DNA of 44,137 bases from Leptolyngbya iicbica LK (GCF_004212215.1 NZ_QVFV01000001.1:1-44137), one strand, 5' to 3'; positions 35,094-44,073 are shown, numbered from the stretch's first letter. Numbers and translations: made by a program. The notes: a model not told the origin generated them from the sequence alone.

Positions 35094-36077
35094 ATGGACG
35101 CTAACGTGACCTCACCGATTTCGATCGATGCTCAGCAGGCTCAAAAGCAATCAGCCGAGCTGACCATTTTGGGTGCCGGAGCCTGGGGCACAGCCCTGGC
35201 CTCTCTGGTCGAAAAGAACAACCATACCGTTTGTTTGTGGTCGCGCAGCAGTGAGATGTCTTTGGCCGACGCCGTGCAGGATGCCCATGTCATCCTGTCA
35301 GCCGTGTCGATGAAAGGCGTACCGTCCGTGGCTGCGCAGCTCAAAGAGCTCAACATTCCGCCGGAGACGATCATTGTCACAGCGACCAAAGGGCTCGACC
35401 CCGAAACGACCCGCACCCCCTCCCAAATTTTCCACGACACCTTTCCCGATAATCCGATTGTGGTGTTGTCTGGCCCCAATCTGTCGAAAGAAATTGACCG
35501 CGGGCTACCCGCCGCGACCGTCGCGGCCAGTTCGCATCCCGAAGCAGCAGAAGCTGTGCAATACCTGTTCTCGTCGGATACGTTCCGGGTCTATAGTAGT
35601 CCCGATCCGCTCGGCGCAGAACTGGGCGGCACCTTGAAAAACGTGATCGCGATCGCGGTCGGTATTTGCGAAGGGTTGGATTTGGGTTCAAATGCGCGAT
35701 CGGCCCTCATGACCCGCGCCCTGCCCGAGATGATTCGCATTGGCACTCATTTAGGCGGTCAGGCCGAGACGTTTGTCGGGCTATCGGGATTGGGCGACAT
35801 GCTCGCCACCTGCACTAGCGTCCTCAGTCGTAACTATCGCGTGGGCTACGGCTTGGCCCAGGGCAAATCCCTCGACCAGATTCTCGAAGAACTGGGCAGC
35901 ACAGCAGAGGGGGTCAATACAACCAACGTGCTGGTGCAAATCGCCAATCGAGAAGGGATTCCCGTGCCTATCTCGCGACAGGTCTATCATCTACTGAATG
36001 GTAAAATCACGCCGCAAGAGGCCGTCGAAGCCCTGATGGAACGAGATCTCAAGGCCGAAGCGTGCTTACTGACCTAG
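35094..36077 (+). CDS. gpsA: NAD(P)H-dependent glycerol-3-phosphate dehydrogenase
   Basis: 327 residues. The Rossmann fold is LTILGAGAWGTALASLVEKN, and the family motifs VVLSGPNLSKEIDRGLPAAT and LGGTLKNVIAIAVGICEGLD contain the catalytic Lys. GLGDMLATCTSVLSRNYRVG is also conserved. It makes glycerol-3-phosphate from dihydroxyacetone phosphate, both for lipids and here for GgpS. The segment after LWSR is about 30 residues shorter than in E. coli GpsA, going straight to ADAVQDAHVILSAV. The first 20 residues are a poorly conserved extension. Confidence 0.95.
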   Translation: MDANVTSPISIDAQQAQKQSAELTILGAGAWGTALASLVEKNNHTVCLWSRSSEMSLADAVQDAHVILSAVSMKGVPSVAAQLKELNIPPETIIVTATKGLDPETTRTPSQIFHDTFPDNPIVVLSGPNLSKEIDRGLPAATVAASSHPEAAEAVQYLFSSDTFRVYSSPDPLGAELGGTLKNVIAIAVGICEGLDLGSNARSALMTRALPEMIRIGTHLGGQAETFVGLSGLGDMLATCTSVLSRNYRVGYGLAQGKSLDQILEELGSTAEGVNTTNVLVQIANREGIPVPISRQVYHLLNGKITPQEAVEALMERDLKAEACLLT

Positions 36078-36208
36078 TCAGCAGTTGGGGATAGACAAGG
36101 GACTGCGGCACAGAACCCAACCAATCCCGTCAACTTCCCCCCCAAATGCCATGGGAAGCGGATATATAGCGCCGCGTAGATAGCTCCGTACATTCTCATG
36201 CTGCGGAA

Positions 36209-36228
36209 CAAGGGGCTTAAGCCCCTTG
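36209..36228. repeat. 20-base perfect palindrome
   Basis: CAAGGGGCTTAAGCCCCTTG, fully symmetric. Sequences built on GGGGCTTAAGCCCC are frequent dispersed palindromes in cyanobacterial genomes (established, from general knowledge). It starts 132 bases after the gpsA stop and lies just before the dispersed repeat at 36256. Confidence 0.7.
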
Positions 36229-36255
36229 CCTGTTGGTACCTTACTGCGGACTGCT

Positions 36256-36335
36256 ATAGCAAATCGCAATTAGGTCAGGTCACACTCAGTTGTCGAATCG
36301 ATTGCGGGACAACCATTCCGTGTACTTTACACCTT
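36256..36335 (+). repeat. Dispersed repeat, copy 1
   Basis: Starts ATAGCAAATCGCAATTAGGT and continues CAGGTCA. It resembles the copy at 37720, which has three extra bases (ACA) inside. After a diverged middle both copies show TTCCGT followed by a similar CTT-containing stretch. The boundaries are approximate. Confidence 0.55.
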
Positions 36336-37383
36336 GAATCGTTTGCCCTTTCGCCATCGCACCTGCGATCGCAATCCGCTGAGTAGAACCTAGAAGCAAC
36401 GAATTCCATTGGCGATGGGGTCATGAATTGCCGTCCACTTCATCCGCTAAAAATCACGGCTCTGCTCTACAGACTCCAGCAAATGCGAGGCATCGAAGGT
36501 GAACAGATCGAGTATCAGCAACGGTAATCCGCCATCTCGTTTCAACTTTACGGCACCCGATTCTTCCATTCATCTAGACCAATCTGCTGCATCTCCATAA
36601 GCAGTCTTAATATCCCCAAAAATATTGGATCCAACGACTCTAGTGAATTCAATGCTGAAGATTTTCAGTAGCAGTGGTCGCAAAGTCAGCACACCGTCTT
36701 GAAGAAATTAGCAACTCGTTCATGCCCAAAATCTGAGCTCCAGCGCCACAATTTGTCCTCAAGCCCATTCCGATTCCGCCTCTAAAATTTGGGCAAATTG
36801 CTGAAATCAGCTCAAGATTCAGCGCTCCGTCGCATCCTCCCTTATCAACTTTCGGTACAAGCCTGAGAGCATTATTGTTGATACGCCACCAGACACGCAC
36901 GCTGTCAATCCTGTTATTCCCATCGCCAGGCTCAGGCATCGTGGCTCAAAAACACCGGAATCAGGTCACGGTTCTTCACCTAGTCAGGTCTGGTATTGTT
37001 GACTGCATAAACAGCCAACACAGCCTGTTTCATGATTCGAGAAATTACACAGCCGCCGATTCAGTGCCCCTGAATCAATCCCATTCTCCAGAGCGATGCC
37101 ATTCAAGAAAACGTGATATAACGTATTCAAAAATACATTGAGCTGTAGACCAAGTGAATTGTCAGGGCCTTTTCTCTCATTGTGAGCTTACGAAGCCAGT
37201 CAGCGACCGTATTCACTAATGCAGTTTGAGCCCTGGGCGAATCGTATGATAGTGACTGAATCAATATGAAATGTGCAGTCGGCTTAAAATTCTCTATGCT
37301 TTTTGCCTGTCCGATGACTAGATCATGAGAGAAAAAGATTACTAAGTTCGTCCTGATCACATTCAGTTCCCTCCTAAGCAACT

Positions 37384-37704
37384 ATGGCACGGTACACCAA
37401 GCTATTTAGAGCAGCGAGTTCTTTAGCTCAGATTCGTCAGAGGATGGCTGATACGCTGGCCGCCTGCGATCTCAATCTGATTTATGAAAATGATGAGTAT
37501 CTCGTCGCTAAAGAGAAACCTGGGGGCGTCAAGCCAAATTTGCTCGCCACAGTTGAGGTGCTCATTAATCCGCCGACTGTAGCAGAGCCTGCGGCCCGGG
37601 TTGATGTCATTGTGCAAAATGAGGAACTGCCGCTTCGCCGCGACAACCACTGCTATCAAATTTTTGAGGTGGTGAATCAGGCGATCGCGAAAACCTCGCT
37701 CTAA
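37384..37704 (+). CDS. Hypothetical protein, 106 residues
   Basis: The sequence begins MARYTKLFRAASSLAQIRQR and has a balanced, foldable composition: an N-terminal helix, then alternating strands (DLNLIYENDEYLVAKEK, then LLATVEVLINPP, then ARVDVIVQNEELPLRRDNHC). Coding use includes a HIP1 octamer near the end, like the native genes. No family recognised and no partner genes. Transcription would end at the bidirectional terminator at 37830-37868. Confidence 0.65.
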   Translation: MARYTKLFRAASSLAQIRQRMADTLAACDLNLIYENDEYLVAKEKPGGVKPNLLATVEVLINPPTVAEPAARVDVIVQNEELPLRRDNHCYQIFEVVNQAIAKTSL

Positions 37705-37719
37705 CTGAGCTATGAAGCG

Positions 37720-37800
37720 ATAGCAAACCGCAACAATTAGGTCAGGTCATGCTCGGCGGCTAAATTGCCTGGGTTGAAAGTGTTCCGTAAACCTTGCCCC
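37720..37800 (+). repeat. Dispersed repeat, copy 2
   Basis: Starts ATAGCAAACCGCAACAATTA followed by GGTCAGGTCA, a diverged direct copy of the sequence at 36256. The two copies flank the 1.4-kb stretch with the hypothetical gene. The right end is approximate. Confidence 0.55.
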
Positions 37801-37829
37801 TTTCAACCCTCTGCTATATGAAGGCCAAC

Positions 37830-37868
37830 AAAAAGCCGGAATGGGCATGCTGCCCATTCCGGCTTTTT
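37830..37868. terminator. Bidirectional Rho-independent terminator
   Basis: A perfect 13-base-pair stem, GCCGGAATGGGCA (37835-37847) and TGCCCATTCCGGC (37851-37863), has the loop TGC. It is flanked by AAAAA and TTTTT, so it works on both strands. It sits between the + strand hypothetical gene and the end of the E2 gene on the - strand (24 bases after its stop). Confidence 0.92.
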
Positions 37869-37892
37869 GCTAAACAGCAGCTTCAGACACGA

Positions 37893-39191
37893 CTACAGCG
37901 TGAGTGACTGAGGCTCGTTTTCAATGAGAGCGGCAAGGTCTTGCAAGAAGGCCGCCGCATCTGCTCCGTAAATGATGCGGTGATCGCAAGTGATATTCAC
38001 TTGCATCTGGCGCTTGACGCCCATCATGCCGTCTGGCGTCGCCACGACGGCGGGCTTAGCCCCACCAATGGCGAGAATTGAGCCGTGGCCTGGGGGCAAA
38101 ATGGCATCAAACTTATCGACCCCAAACATGCCCAGATTCGACAGGGTAAAGGTGCCGGTGGAATATTCATCTGGCTGAAGCTGCTTGGTGCGAGAACGAG
38201 CCACCAGATCCTTCCACGTCCGCGATAGAGAATAAATATCCATTTGGTCAGCCCCCTGGAGGACCGGGGTAATCAGCCCCCCGCCTTCCATGGCGACCGC
38301 CACGGAAATGTTAATGCTGCTGCTGTACTGAATACCTTGTTCGGTGTAGGCCGCATTTAGCAGGGGATGCTTTTGCAGGGTCACAGCGACGGCTTTGGCC
38401 AGCAGCCCGGTCATGGTCACACCCTTGGACTTGATTTGCTTGTAAAGCTGGTCGAGGGCATCCGTCGTGATGGTGTAACCCACCCGGAAAGTCGGCACTG
38501 ACAGGCTGGCATTCATGTTACGCACCACCGCCTGCTGGAGCGTATTGAACGGCACCAGTTGCCCCGGAGCCGCTGGAGCGGGCGTCGGGGCGGCTGGCTT
38601 AGCCGCAGGAGCAGCACTCGCCGCTGGGGCGGCGGCTGGAACGGCGGGAGGCGCGGTTGGGGTGGGCGTCTTACCCGCAGCTAATTCAATATCTTGCGCC
38701 ACAATGCGGCCATGGGGGCCGCTACCTTTTACCGTTGCGAGGTCAATTTTGAGTTCTTTAGCGAGTTTGCGAGCGCGAGGCGACACAATCGTGCGGCCGC
38801 TGGATGCTGCCGCGCTGCCATTTTGCGACGGAGCAGGGGCGGCAGGAGTTGGAGCAGGGCTACTGGGTGCGGGCGCGGGGGGTTTAGCCGCGGCGCTGCT
38901 ACCACCGCCGCCACCACTGGCAGCTTTGGCTTTGGCCTCTTCAATCTCGTCTTCGGTTTCGGCCAAGAGGGCGATCGCATTGCCGACGGGCGCTTCTTCC
39001 CCGGCTTCGACCACGATGGCAGCCAGATAGCCTTCATAGAAGGATTCCACGTCCATGTCCGCCTTGTCAGACTCGACAATGACGACGGTCTCACCCTTTT
39101 CAACCTTATCGCCGGGGGATTTAACCCAGGAGACAATTTTGCCTTCCGTCATCGTTGAACTGAGGGCGGGCATGAAAACTTCGCGAATCAT
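37893..39191 (-). CDS. pdhC: Dihydrolipoamide acetyltransferase, E2 of pyruvate dehydrogenase
   Basis: 432 residues. One lipoyl domain (residues 1-80) carries the modified Lys43 in VESDKADMDVES. An Ala/Pro linker, a peripheral-subunit-binding domain (RARKLAKELKIDLATVKGSG, near 140-170), a second Ala/Pro linker and the catalytic domain follow. The active-site motif reads DHRIIYGADAAAFLQDL; the usual HRxxDG Asp is Tyr, as in the plastid and cyanobacterial enzymes I know. The protein forms the core of the complex making acetyl-CoA. It stands alone and ends at a strong terminator. Confidence 0.95.
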   Translation of the reverse strand: MIREVFMPALSSTMTEGKIVSWVKSPGDKVEKGETVVIVESDKADMDVESFYEGYLAAIVVEAGEEAPVGNAIALLAETEDEIEEAKAKAASGGGGGSSAAAKPPAPAPSSPAPTPAAPAPSQNGSAAASSGRTIVSPRARKLAKELKIDLATVKGSGPHGRIVAQDIELAAGKTPTPTAPPAVPAAAPAASAAPAAKPAAPTPAPAAPGQLVPFNTLQQAVVRNMNASLSVPTFRVGYTITTDALDQLYKQIKSKGVTMTGLLAKAVAVTLQKHPLLNAAYTEQGIQYSSSINISVAVAMEGGGLITPVLQGADQMDIYSLSRTWKDLVARSRTKQLQPDEYSTGTFTLSNLGMFGVDKFDAILPPGHGSILAIGGAKPAVVATPDGMMGVKRQMQVNITCDHRIIYGADAAAFLQDLAALIENEPQSLTL

Positions 39192-39363
39192 GGAGTGTTT
39201 GCTTCCAAAACGACAGCCTAAACGTGCCGGACAGCACCGGGCAACAGCAATCTATTCTATCCTGTCGGGTTCCCTTGCTCGTAATGTGTGATGCTAAAAC
39301 CCAAAGTTTTTTAGCGGTGAAGAGGGGGGATTCCAGTTTTCCCAATCGCCCGCTCTCGCATCG

Positions 39364-39849
39364 CTAGACCGCACTTTGCGTATATTTCACGGTCGGTTTC
39401 AGTTCTTCAAAGACGCGGTAAGGGCTTTCGATCATCCCGAGCGCAGCGTAAGTCTGTTGGGCGCGATCGTTATCGCGCTCGACGTACAGCCGAAATCCGC
39501 ACACGTTCGGCTCCTGATCAGCGAGATTTTTGGTGAAGGCGTACAGCTGTCGATAAATGCCTTGACGGCGGTATGCCGGTGCCACGAACACGCTCTGTAT
39601 CCACCAAAACAAACCGTTGCGCCAATCACTCCATTCCATGGTGACCATCAGCGCTGCTACGATTTGCTCATCCGTCTCAGCGACGAGATAAAACCCGAGC
39701 GAGGGATTTTGGATCAGGGTATTCACCCCAGCGGCGATGACTTCAGGTATCAACGCTTTGCCTTCGGTTTCCCGTGCCATGGCCTGGTTAAAGGCCGCGA
39801 TCGCCCCCGCATCCCGCAGTTCCGCTTTCCGGATCTGAATCGTAGCCAT
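39364..39849 (-). CDS. GNAT family N-acetyltransferase
   Basis: 161 residues. The fold is recognised from IQIRKAELRDAGAIAAFNQA at the start, the beta strands LGFYLVAETDEQIVAALMVT, and the acetyl-CoA loop VFVAPAYRRQGIYRQLYAF (R/Q-x-x-G-x pattern), followed by GFRLYVERDNDRAQQTYAAL, typical of motif B. The acceptor substrate cannot be told. It is a single gene with gaps of 170 and 224 bases on either side. Confidence 0.88.
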   Translation of the reverse strand: MATIQIRKAELRDAGAIAAFNQAMARETEGKALIPEVIAAGVNTLIQNPSLGFYLVAETDEQIVAALMVTMEWSDWRNGLFWWIQSVFVAPAYRRQGIYRQLYAFTKNLADQEPNVCGFRLYVERDNDRAQQTYAALGMIESPYRVFEELKPTVKYTQSAV

Positions 39850-40073
39850 GTCGTTAACTCCTGCATCACGGCTCCATGGGGAACTACTCTATCTTGCTGA
39901 GAGGGCGCTTTTGCAGACAGCGAAAGAGGATGAGATTGGCGCGATGCGATCGCTCAGAGCTTGGTGGGCAGAACAGAATCGGGCCAGTTAATCAGGAGAA
40001 TTTTCCCGACTGCAAAACCAAAGAAGCGCAGGCTTTACCTCGGTTCGTGTGCAATTCAACTGACGGCGGCGAC

Positions 40074-40904
40074 TTAGTTTGGTTGCTGTGCTTCAACCAT
40101 TTGCTGAAAAGACCGGAGCGCTTGTCGATGTTGCTCTCCGGCCACCCAGGTGAAATCGTTATGTCCGGCGGCGGCGACCCAGAGAGACAGTTTCGGCTCT
40201 GATGCGGCTTCATAGAGGGTTTGGCCGTGCTCCAGCGGGATGGTTTGATCCGCTTGACCATGCATCACCAGTACGGGGCAACGAATCTGTGGCATTTTGT
40301 CGAGGTTAGGAAACTTGTCGAAGGGGAGCAAGGGAAACGGAACCACGACTCGAAACGCCGATGTAAAAGTGCTCTCTAAGATCAACCCCGCGATCGGATA
40401 TTGAGTGGCAAGTTCAGTGGCCGAGCCGCCGCCTACAGATCGACCGTACACAATAATCCGTTCAGGCGGGATGTTGAGCTGTTGTGTGAGATATGAATAA
40501 GCGGCAGCCGCATCTTGATAGGCATTCTTTTCGGCGGGCTTACCGTCGCTGGTGCCATAACCCCGGTAGTCATAGGCAAAGACACTAAACCCCCAGCCAT
40601 GTAAGCGATCGAGTACGGGACGAATATCCCCTAAATCTTCGGCGTTGCCGTGGATGTAGAGCAAGGTGTATGCCGCTTGAGAATTCGGCAAAAATATGGC
40701 GGAAATCTGTTCGGTATGGGTAACAGGGACTTTGAGGATTTCCTGAGTGTCTTGATAGCTGGCAGGCTGAGGCAAGAAGATCATGCTATCGGCTCGAAAA
40801 AAGACGTAAAGCGCAAAAAAGGTGTAAATAAACAGCAGCGATCGCATCAGTCTTTGCCAACTGAATTCCCCAATCAGTAGTCTTCTCAACAGCAAACGGC
40901 TCAC
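40074..40904 (-). CDS. Alpha/beta hydrolase, membrane-anchored (ABHD17/YfhR-like)
   Basis: 276 residues. A single N-terminal membrane segment (SLLFIYTFFALYVFFRADSM) precedes the hydrolase domain. Motifs are the oxyanion-hole YIHGNAEDLGD, AYDYRGYGTSDG, the nucleophile elbow VYGRSVGGGSA with its Ser, the acid VMHGQADQTIP, and the His in AAGHNDF. Relatives cleave esters, thioesters or peptides; the substrate is unknown. A HIP1-containing region overlaps its N-terminus, so it looks native, unlike the genes further right. Confidence 0.88.
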   Translation of the reverse strand: MSRLLLRRLLIGEFSWQRLMRSLLFIYTFFALYVFFRADSMIFLPQPASYQDTQEILKVPVTHTEQISAIFLPNSQAAYTLLYIHGNAEDLGDIRPVLDRLHGWGFSVFAYDYRGYGTSDGKPAEKNAYQDAAAAYSYLTQQLNIPPERIIVYGRSVGGGSATELATQYPIAGLILESTFTSAFRVVVPFPLLPFDKFPNLDKMPQIRCPVLVMHGQADQTIPLEHGQTLYEAASEPKLSLWVAAAGHNDFTWVAGEQHRQALRSFQQMVEAQQPN

Positions 40905-41299
40905 AAGTAAACTCAGCTAGCACTAGTCCTCAATACTTTTCAGCTGTTGAGCAAAATAACGATTGAGTTCAGCGGCGGTAGATAGCCTTAAAGTTCATGA
41001 CAGATTGCCTAAATACGCCGCTGCAACGATTTGTTATATCGTTATTTCTATGACAGAGATTGTGAGAGACGCCTAAACGCCCGTAGCACAAGGAATGTAG
41101 AATCAGATCTAAAAATGGAGCAAAGTCCCATAACTTCCATCCAAGTCACCTCGCTCCAGCAGCTTCAATGAAGCAACCTGTCAGAACGGATGATGAATAC
41201 GCTAAAATGGGGGGTTGCTCATGATACCAATTTATTCAAAGTATACTAGTATATAGAGGGGCGAACGTCGGCTTCATGCCGTGTGTCTGAGTAGCAACC
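40905..41299. other. 395-base intergenic boundary region
   Basis: No gene seen. It contains the perfect palindrome TATACTAGTATA (41242-41253), and GGGTTGCT (41212-41219) with its inverted copy AGCAACCC (41293-41300), the latter touching the DUF3800 stop. An ATACCAATT at 41224-41232 resembles the ends of the element at 22090. This may be a decayed MITE marking the left end of the restriction island. Confidence 0.4.
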
Positions 41300-42124
41300 C
41301 TACTTAGATCTAGCCCCTCTTAGCTTTTCTAGAGTTAACGGATTACGATCGCTGTACCACTCTCCATAGCCCTTATTGCGTTTGTCGTCCAAATCCATAA
41401 TTAGCCTGTACTTGTGGGCAAGCGGTTTGAAGAATTGATCTTCCTCCCGTTCGTAAAGCCGTTGTAGTGCCCAAAGGTAGTAGTCAACGACTTGTAGTCC
41501 TGCAACCTGTGATGGATAAGCAGGTTCAATCAAGATTGAGCTGCTAGAGCTGATTTTCCATTTGGCCTCAAAGTTTTCCTGAGCTTGGTTGATCGCTTGT
41601 TCCAATGCGTCTTCACGGGCTTCTTTGCCTCGTCTGGCAATGGCAATCTGAACGACGTCTGCTTTGTGCAGCAGATTTTTGAAGAGGCGCTTTATCAGAT
41701 CGTCGTAGATTGCGTTCTGCTGTAGCTTCTTGCCCAAATTCTTGAAGTTTGCCTTGGCGGCCTCAGCCATCTCGACTTTACTGCGAATGGCAACGAAAAC
41801 TTTCACATCCAAAGCCTGGATTAGCTCAAAGACTTGTTCGCGAATCTCGGCGTAGTCATCTTTGGCATGAAAGGCGATCGCGGTCTTCTTGGCCTCCGGC
41901 TGCATTGAGGGGATGCCCTTATAGCGTGGGTGGGTCATGAGTTGGGCTCGCAGGGCATTTAGTTCCCAAGTGACTGTTTCAGGATCAGCAATTTGGGCTA
42001 CACCCACCATAAAAAACTTGGATGCTCCCGGTTGGCCTACGATAATGCGCCCTTTTTTGTTGAAGAATGAGAGATCACCTGCCTCATCGACAAAGTAGTG
42101 GCGAAATTTAATGTCTTCGGGCAT
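41300..42124 (-). CDS. DUF3800 domain-containing protein
   Basis: 274 residues. The N-terminal FVDEAGDLSFFNKKG (Asp13-Glu14) is the DUF3800 signature, and the C-terminal VAGLQVVDYYLWALQRLYER the matching end; the family has been proposed to have an RNase H-like fold, which would make the acidic residues catalytic. Residues 75-100 (TAIAFHAKDDYAEIREQVFE) lie between. DUF3800 genes are often found in mobile or defence regions. Here it lies 34 bases after an HsdS-like gene on the same strand, so the two are probably co-transcribed. Confidence 0.85.
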   Translation of the reverse strand: MPEDIKFRHYFVDEAGDLSFFNKKGRIIVGQPGASKFFMVGVAQIADPETVTWELNALRAQLMTHPRYKGIPSMQPEAKKTAIAFHAKDDYAEIREQVFELIQALDVKVFVAIRSKVEMAEAAKANFKNLGKKLQQNAIYDDLIKRLFKNLLHKADVVQIAIARRGKEAREDALEQAINQAQENFEAKWKISSSSSILIEPAYPSQVAGLQVVDYYLWALQRLYEREEDQFFKPLAHKYRLIMDLDDKRNKGYGEWYSDRNPLTLEKLRGARSK

Positions 42125-42158
42125 TTGCAGAGATGAAGTACGCTTGACCTATTTTATA

Positions 42159-43628
42159 TCAGCCAGAGATTACGGCTTCTAGCTCTGCGATTGCTTTATC
42201 CTCTAAATCATTAGCCTCATCCCTGTAGGAGTATGCAAGACGCATGAAATCTCCTATCGCTTTTTGCTTGTCAATAGATATATCTGGGCATAGAACATTT
42301 GCCAAATGAAATTCATCTACATGATCTACTACGCCACCATACACTTGAGCAAGAACTTGGTGTTTGGCGTAAGGAGTTAGAAAAAAGGCTGTAAGAAATC
42401 CCGAATCATATTGTTCATTTGGGAAGATTCTAATCATGTCATCTGAACCAGCCCAGTGCGTATATTTAGCAGTAACTAACCCCGCACGGGCAGCAGTGCC
42501 AGAACGAGTTACTAAAATCTCATTCTCTCTCAGCATACACTCTTTAATGACCTTAGCATTAGCTACCGAAGAGATTGACTGATACTGAGTTATTCGGAAT
42601 GACATTAAATAAGAAGGTTGAAAGAAAGGAACTCCTTGTTTCTCTTTAACGTAAATTCGTTTGAATCTAGGAGGTCGGCTTATTTGAGTATCTGTATCTC
42701 CCAAACGGATGAATTTGCAGTTGGCTTGATGAAGCTTATGAATTACACTTCGCAAAATGGGAACATGATGTTTAGAATCAAATCTAACCACAGAATTATT
42801 CACATCTGAGTCACCAAGAAACTCTGATGAAGAAATCTCAAAAGCCTTAGGATCATTTACCTGACCTAAATACTCAATTTCATCTTCAGTAAAAGGCTCG
42901 ATCCCTAAAACTTCGTATAGATCCCTTTCAGCCTTGTCAAAAAGTAGATTAGCCCTATCTCTCAAAGCATAAGCTCGAAGAATTTTTCCATGAATAGATT
43001 TCCGTTTTTCTTCTGACGGTAACGGAATAGGAATAGAAGCCAAGTGTTTTGGCTCCAATTCATCTACTGTTGAACCATAAGTACTGCTAGAGATAAAAGC
43101 CTTCCCAAATTTACTCGCCAGGAAAGCATATAAATAGCCTGATGGTATATCAACGGGTTCGATCCTGATAGTATGATCAGAAATCGCACATCTCTCTAGG
43201 GTTTTATTGATAAACAGCACATTGCCAACTGTGCCTGAACGGCTAACAACAACCCATCCTCTCGGAATCATTAAATCGCCGAGTTTCTTCATGCGATGTG
43301 AAAGAAATTTCTCAGGCCGCAGAGGCAAAAAGAACATATTTCGAGAGCTGACAAACGGTACTCCATGCTCTGGTTTTGTATAAATTCGCTTGAAGTTGCT
43401 TCGTGCTTGCGTTTGTACTGGGTGCCAGATTGTTCCGCACAGTTCACCAAGAGATCTAGTAGGGTGTCCACAGGCTTCTATGGCATCAAGGGCACGGAAA
43501 GCTCCTTCTGAATAAGCGCCTGCATCAAAGCGAGAATCAGCCTCATATAGCCACTTTGAGCCAATTGAGAACTGACGTACATCAGATTGAACTTGATGAA
43601 GTTTGGGAAGCGCTACAGCACTACACAT
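42159..43628 (-). CDS. Type I restriction-modification specificity (HsdS-like) subunit
   Basis: 489 residues with two similar halves. Half one (about 60-250) has FKRIYTKPEHGVPFVSSRNM and GWVVVSRSGTVGNVLF; half two (about 290-480) has FKRIYVKEKQGVPFFQPSYL and NEILVTRSGTAARAGLV. Each is a target recognition domain followed by a helical spacer (EEKRKSIHGKILRAYALRDR; DKQKAIGDFMRLAYSYRDEA). S subunits guide the methylase and nuclease to a bipartite site. The start overlaps the methylase stop by 8 bases. The gene is AT-rich and has no HIP1 octamer, suggesting transfer. Confidence 0.88.
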   Translation of the reverse strand: MCSAVALPKLHQVQSDVRQFSIGSKWLYEADSRFDAGAYSEGAFRALDAIEACGHPTRSLGELCGTIWHPVQTQARSNFKRIYTKPEHGVPFVSSRNMFFLPLRPEKFLSHRMKKLGDLMIPRGWVVVSRSGTVGNVLFINKTLERCAISDHTIRIEPVDIPSGYLYAFLASKFGKAFISSSTYGSTVDELEPKHLASIPIPLPSEEKRKSIHGKILRAYALRDRANLLFDKAERDLYEVLGIEPFTEDEIEYLGQVNDPKAFEISSSEFLGDSDVNNSVVRFDSKHHVPILRSVIHKLHQANCKFIRLGDTDTQISRPPRFKRIYVKEKQGVPFFQPSYLMSFRITQYQSISSVANAKVIKECMLRENEILVTRSGTAARAGLVTAKYTHWAGSDDMIRIFPNEQYDSGFLTAFFLTPYAKHQVLAQVYGGVVDHVDEFHLANVLCPDISIDKQKAIGDFMRLAYSYRDEANDLEDKAIAELEAVISG

Positions 43629-44073
43629 GCAGCCACCTCGGAGTCTTCTGGGCTAGCCAGTTTTCAAATAATTGAGTTACGGCAGGAAGCTGGTCGTCAA
43701 CAATGGCTTCTTCAACTTCCTTCGCAATCTCTATCACTTCTCCCTTGGCGTTTCGAGTCGTGACGTTTCGAGTTGTCTTGCGCAAAACCTCTTCACCTTC
43801 TGGAGTTCTCACGTAGACAGGATTACCCCGCAAATCCCAACCGACTCGATCGGCGATCGCCATAAAAATCTCGTACTCTGGAGGTCGTCCTGTTTCAGCG
43901 ACCAACCGTAGCTCAGTCTCAGTAAACTTTTGCAATACCAAAACACTGGTCATCGTGTGAGTATCAGAACGTGCAAAGGTTTGGCGAGGAAGATCGATAC
44001 TGGCAATGACATAAGCCCGTCTTAAAACCATTCGACGGATAAAAGATAGACCCGGATTACAGCATTTCTCACT
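43621..44073 (-). pseudogene. C-terminal fragment of an N-6 adenine DNA methylase (HsdM-like)
   Basis: The frame encodes SFIRRMVLRRAYVIASIDLP, then RQTFARSDTHTMTSVLVLQK, which match the region after the catalytic motif of N-6 methylases. The frame is closed by a TAG at 44074-44076, and the SAM-binding and NPPY/F parts that should come before are missing. What lies upstream reads as the end of a different protein (44069-44137). The gene is therefore truncated, most simply by an insertion sequence. A protein from ATG 44031 (136 residues) could still be made but would lack catalysis. Confidence 0.7.

Larger units (their letters stand above)
36078..37383. other. 1.3-kb repeat-rich region without an intact gene
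   Basis: It holds a 20-base perfect palindrome (36209-36228), one copy of a dispersed repeat (36256-about 36335) and AT-richer sequence with no HIP1 site after 36380. On the - strand, frames between about 36940 and 36430 are open in pieces and shift phase near 36660; one piece reads GGLPLLILDLFTFDASHLLE before a stop at about 36451. These may be remains of a decayed gene, but I recognise no family. Confidence 0.45.
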
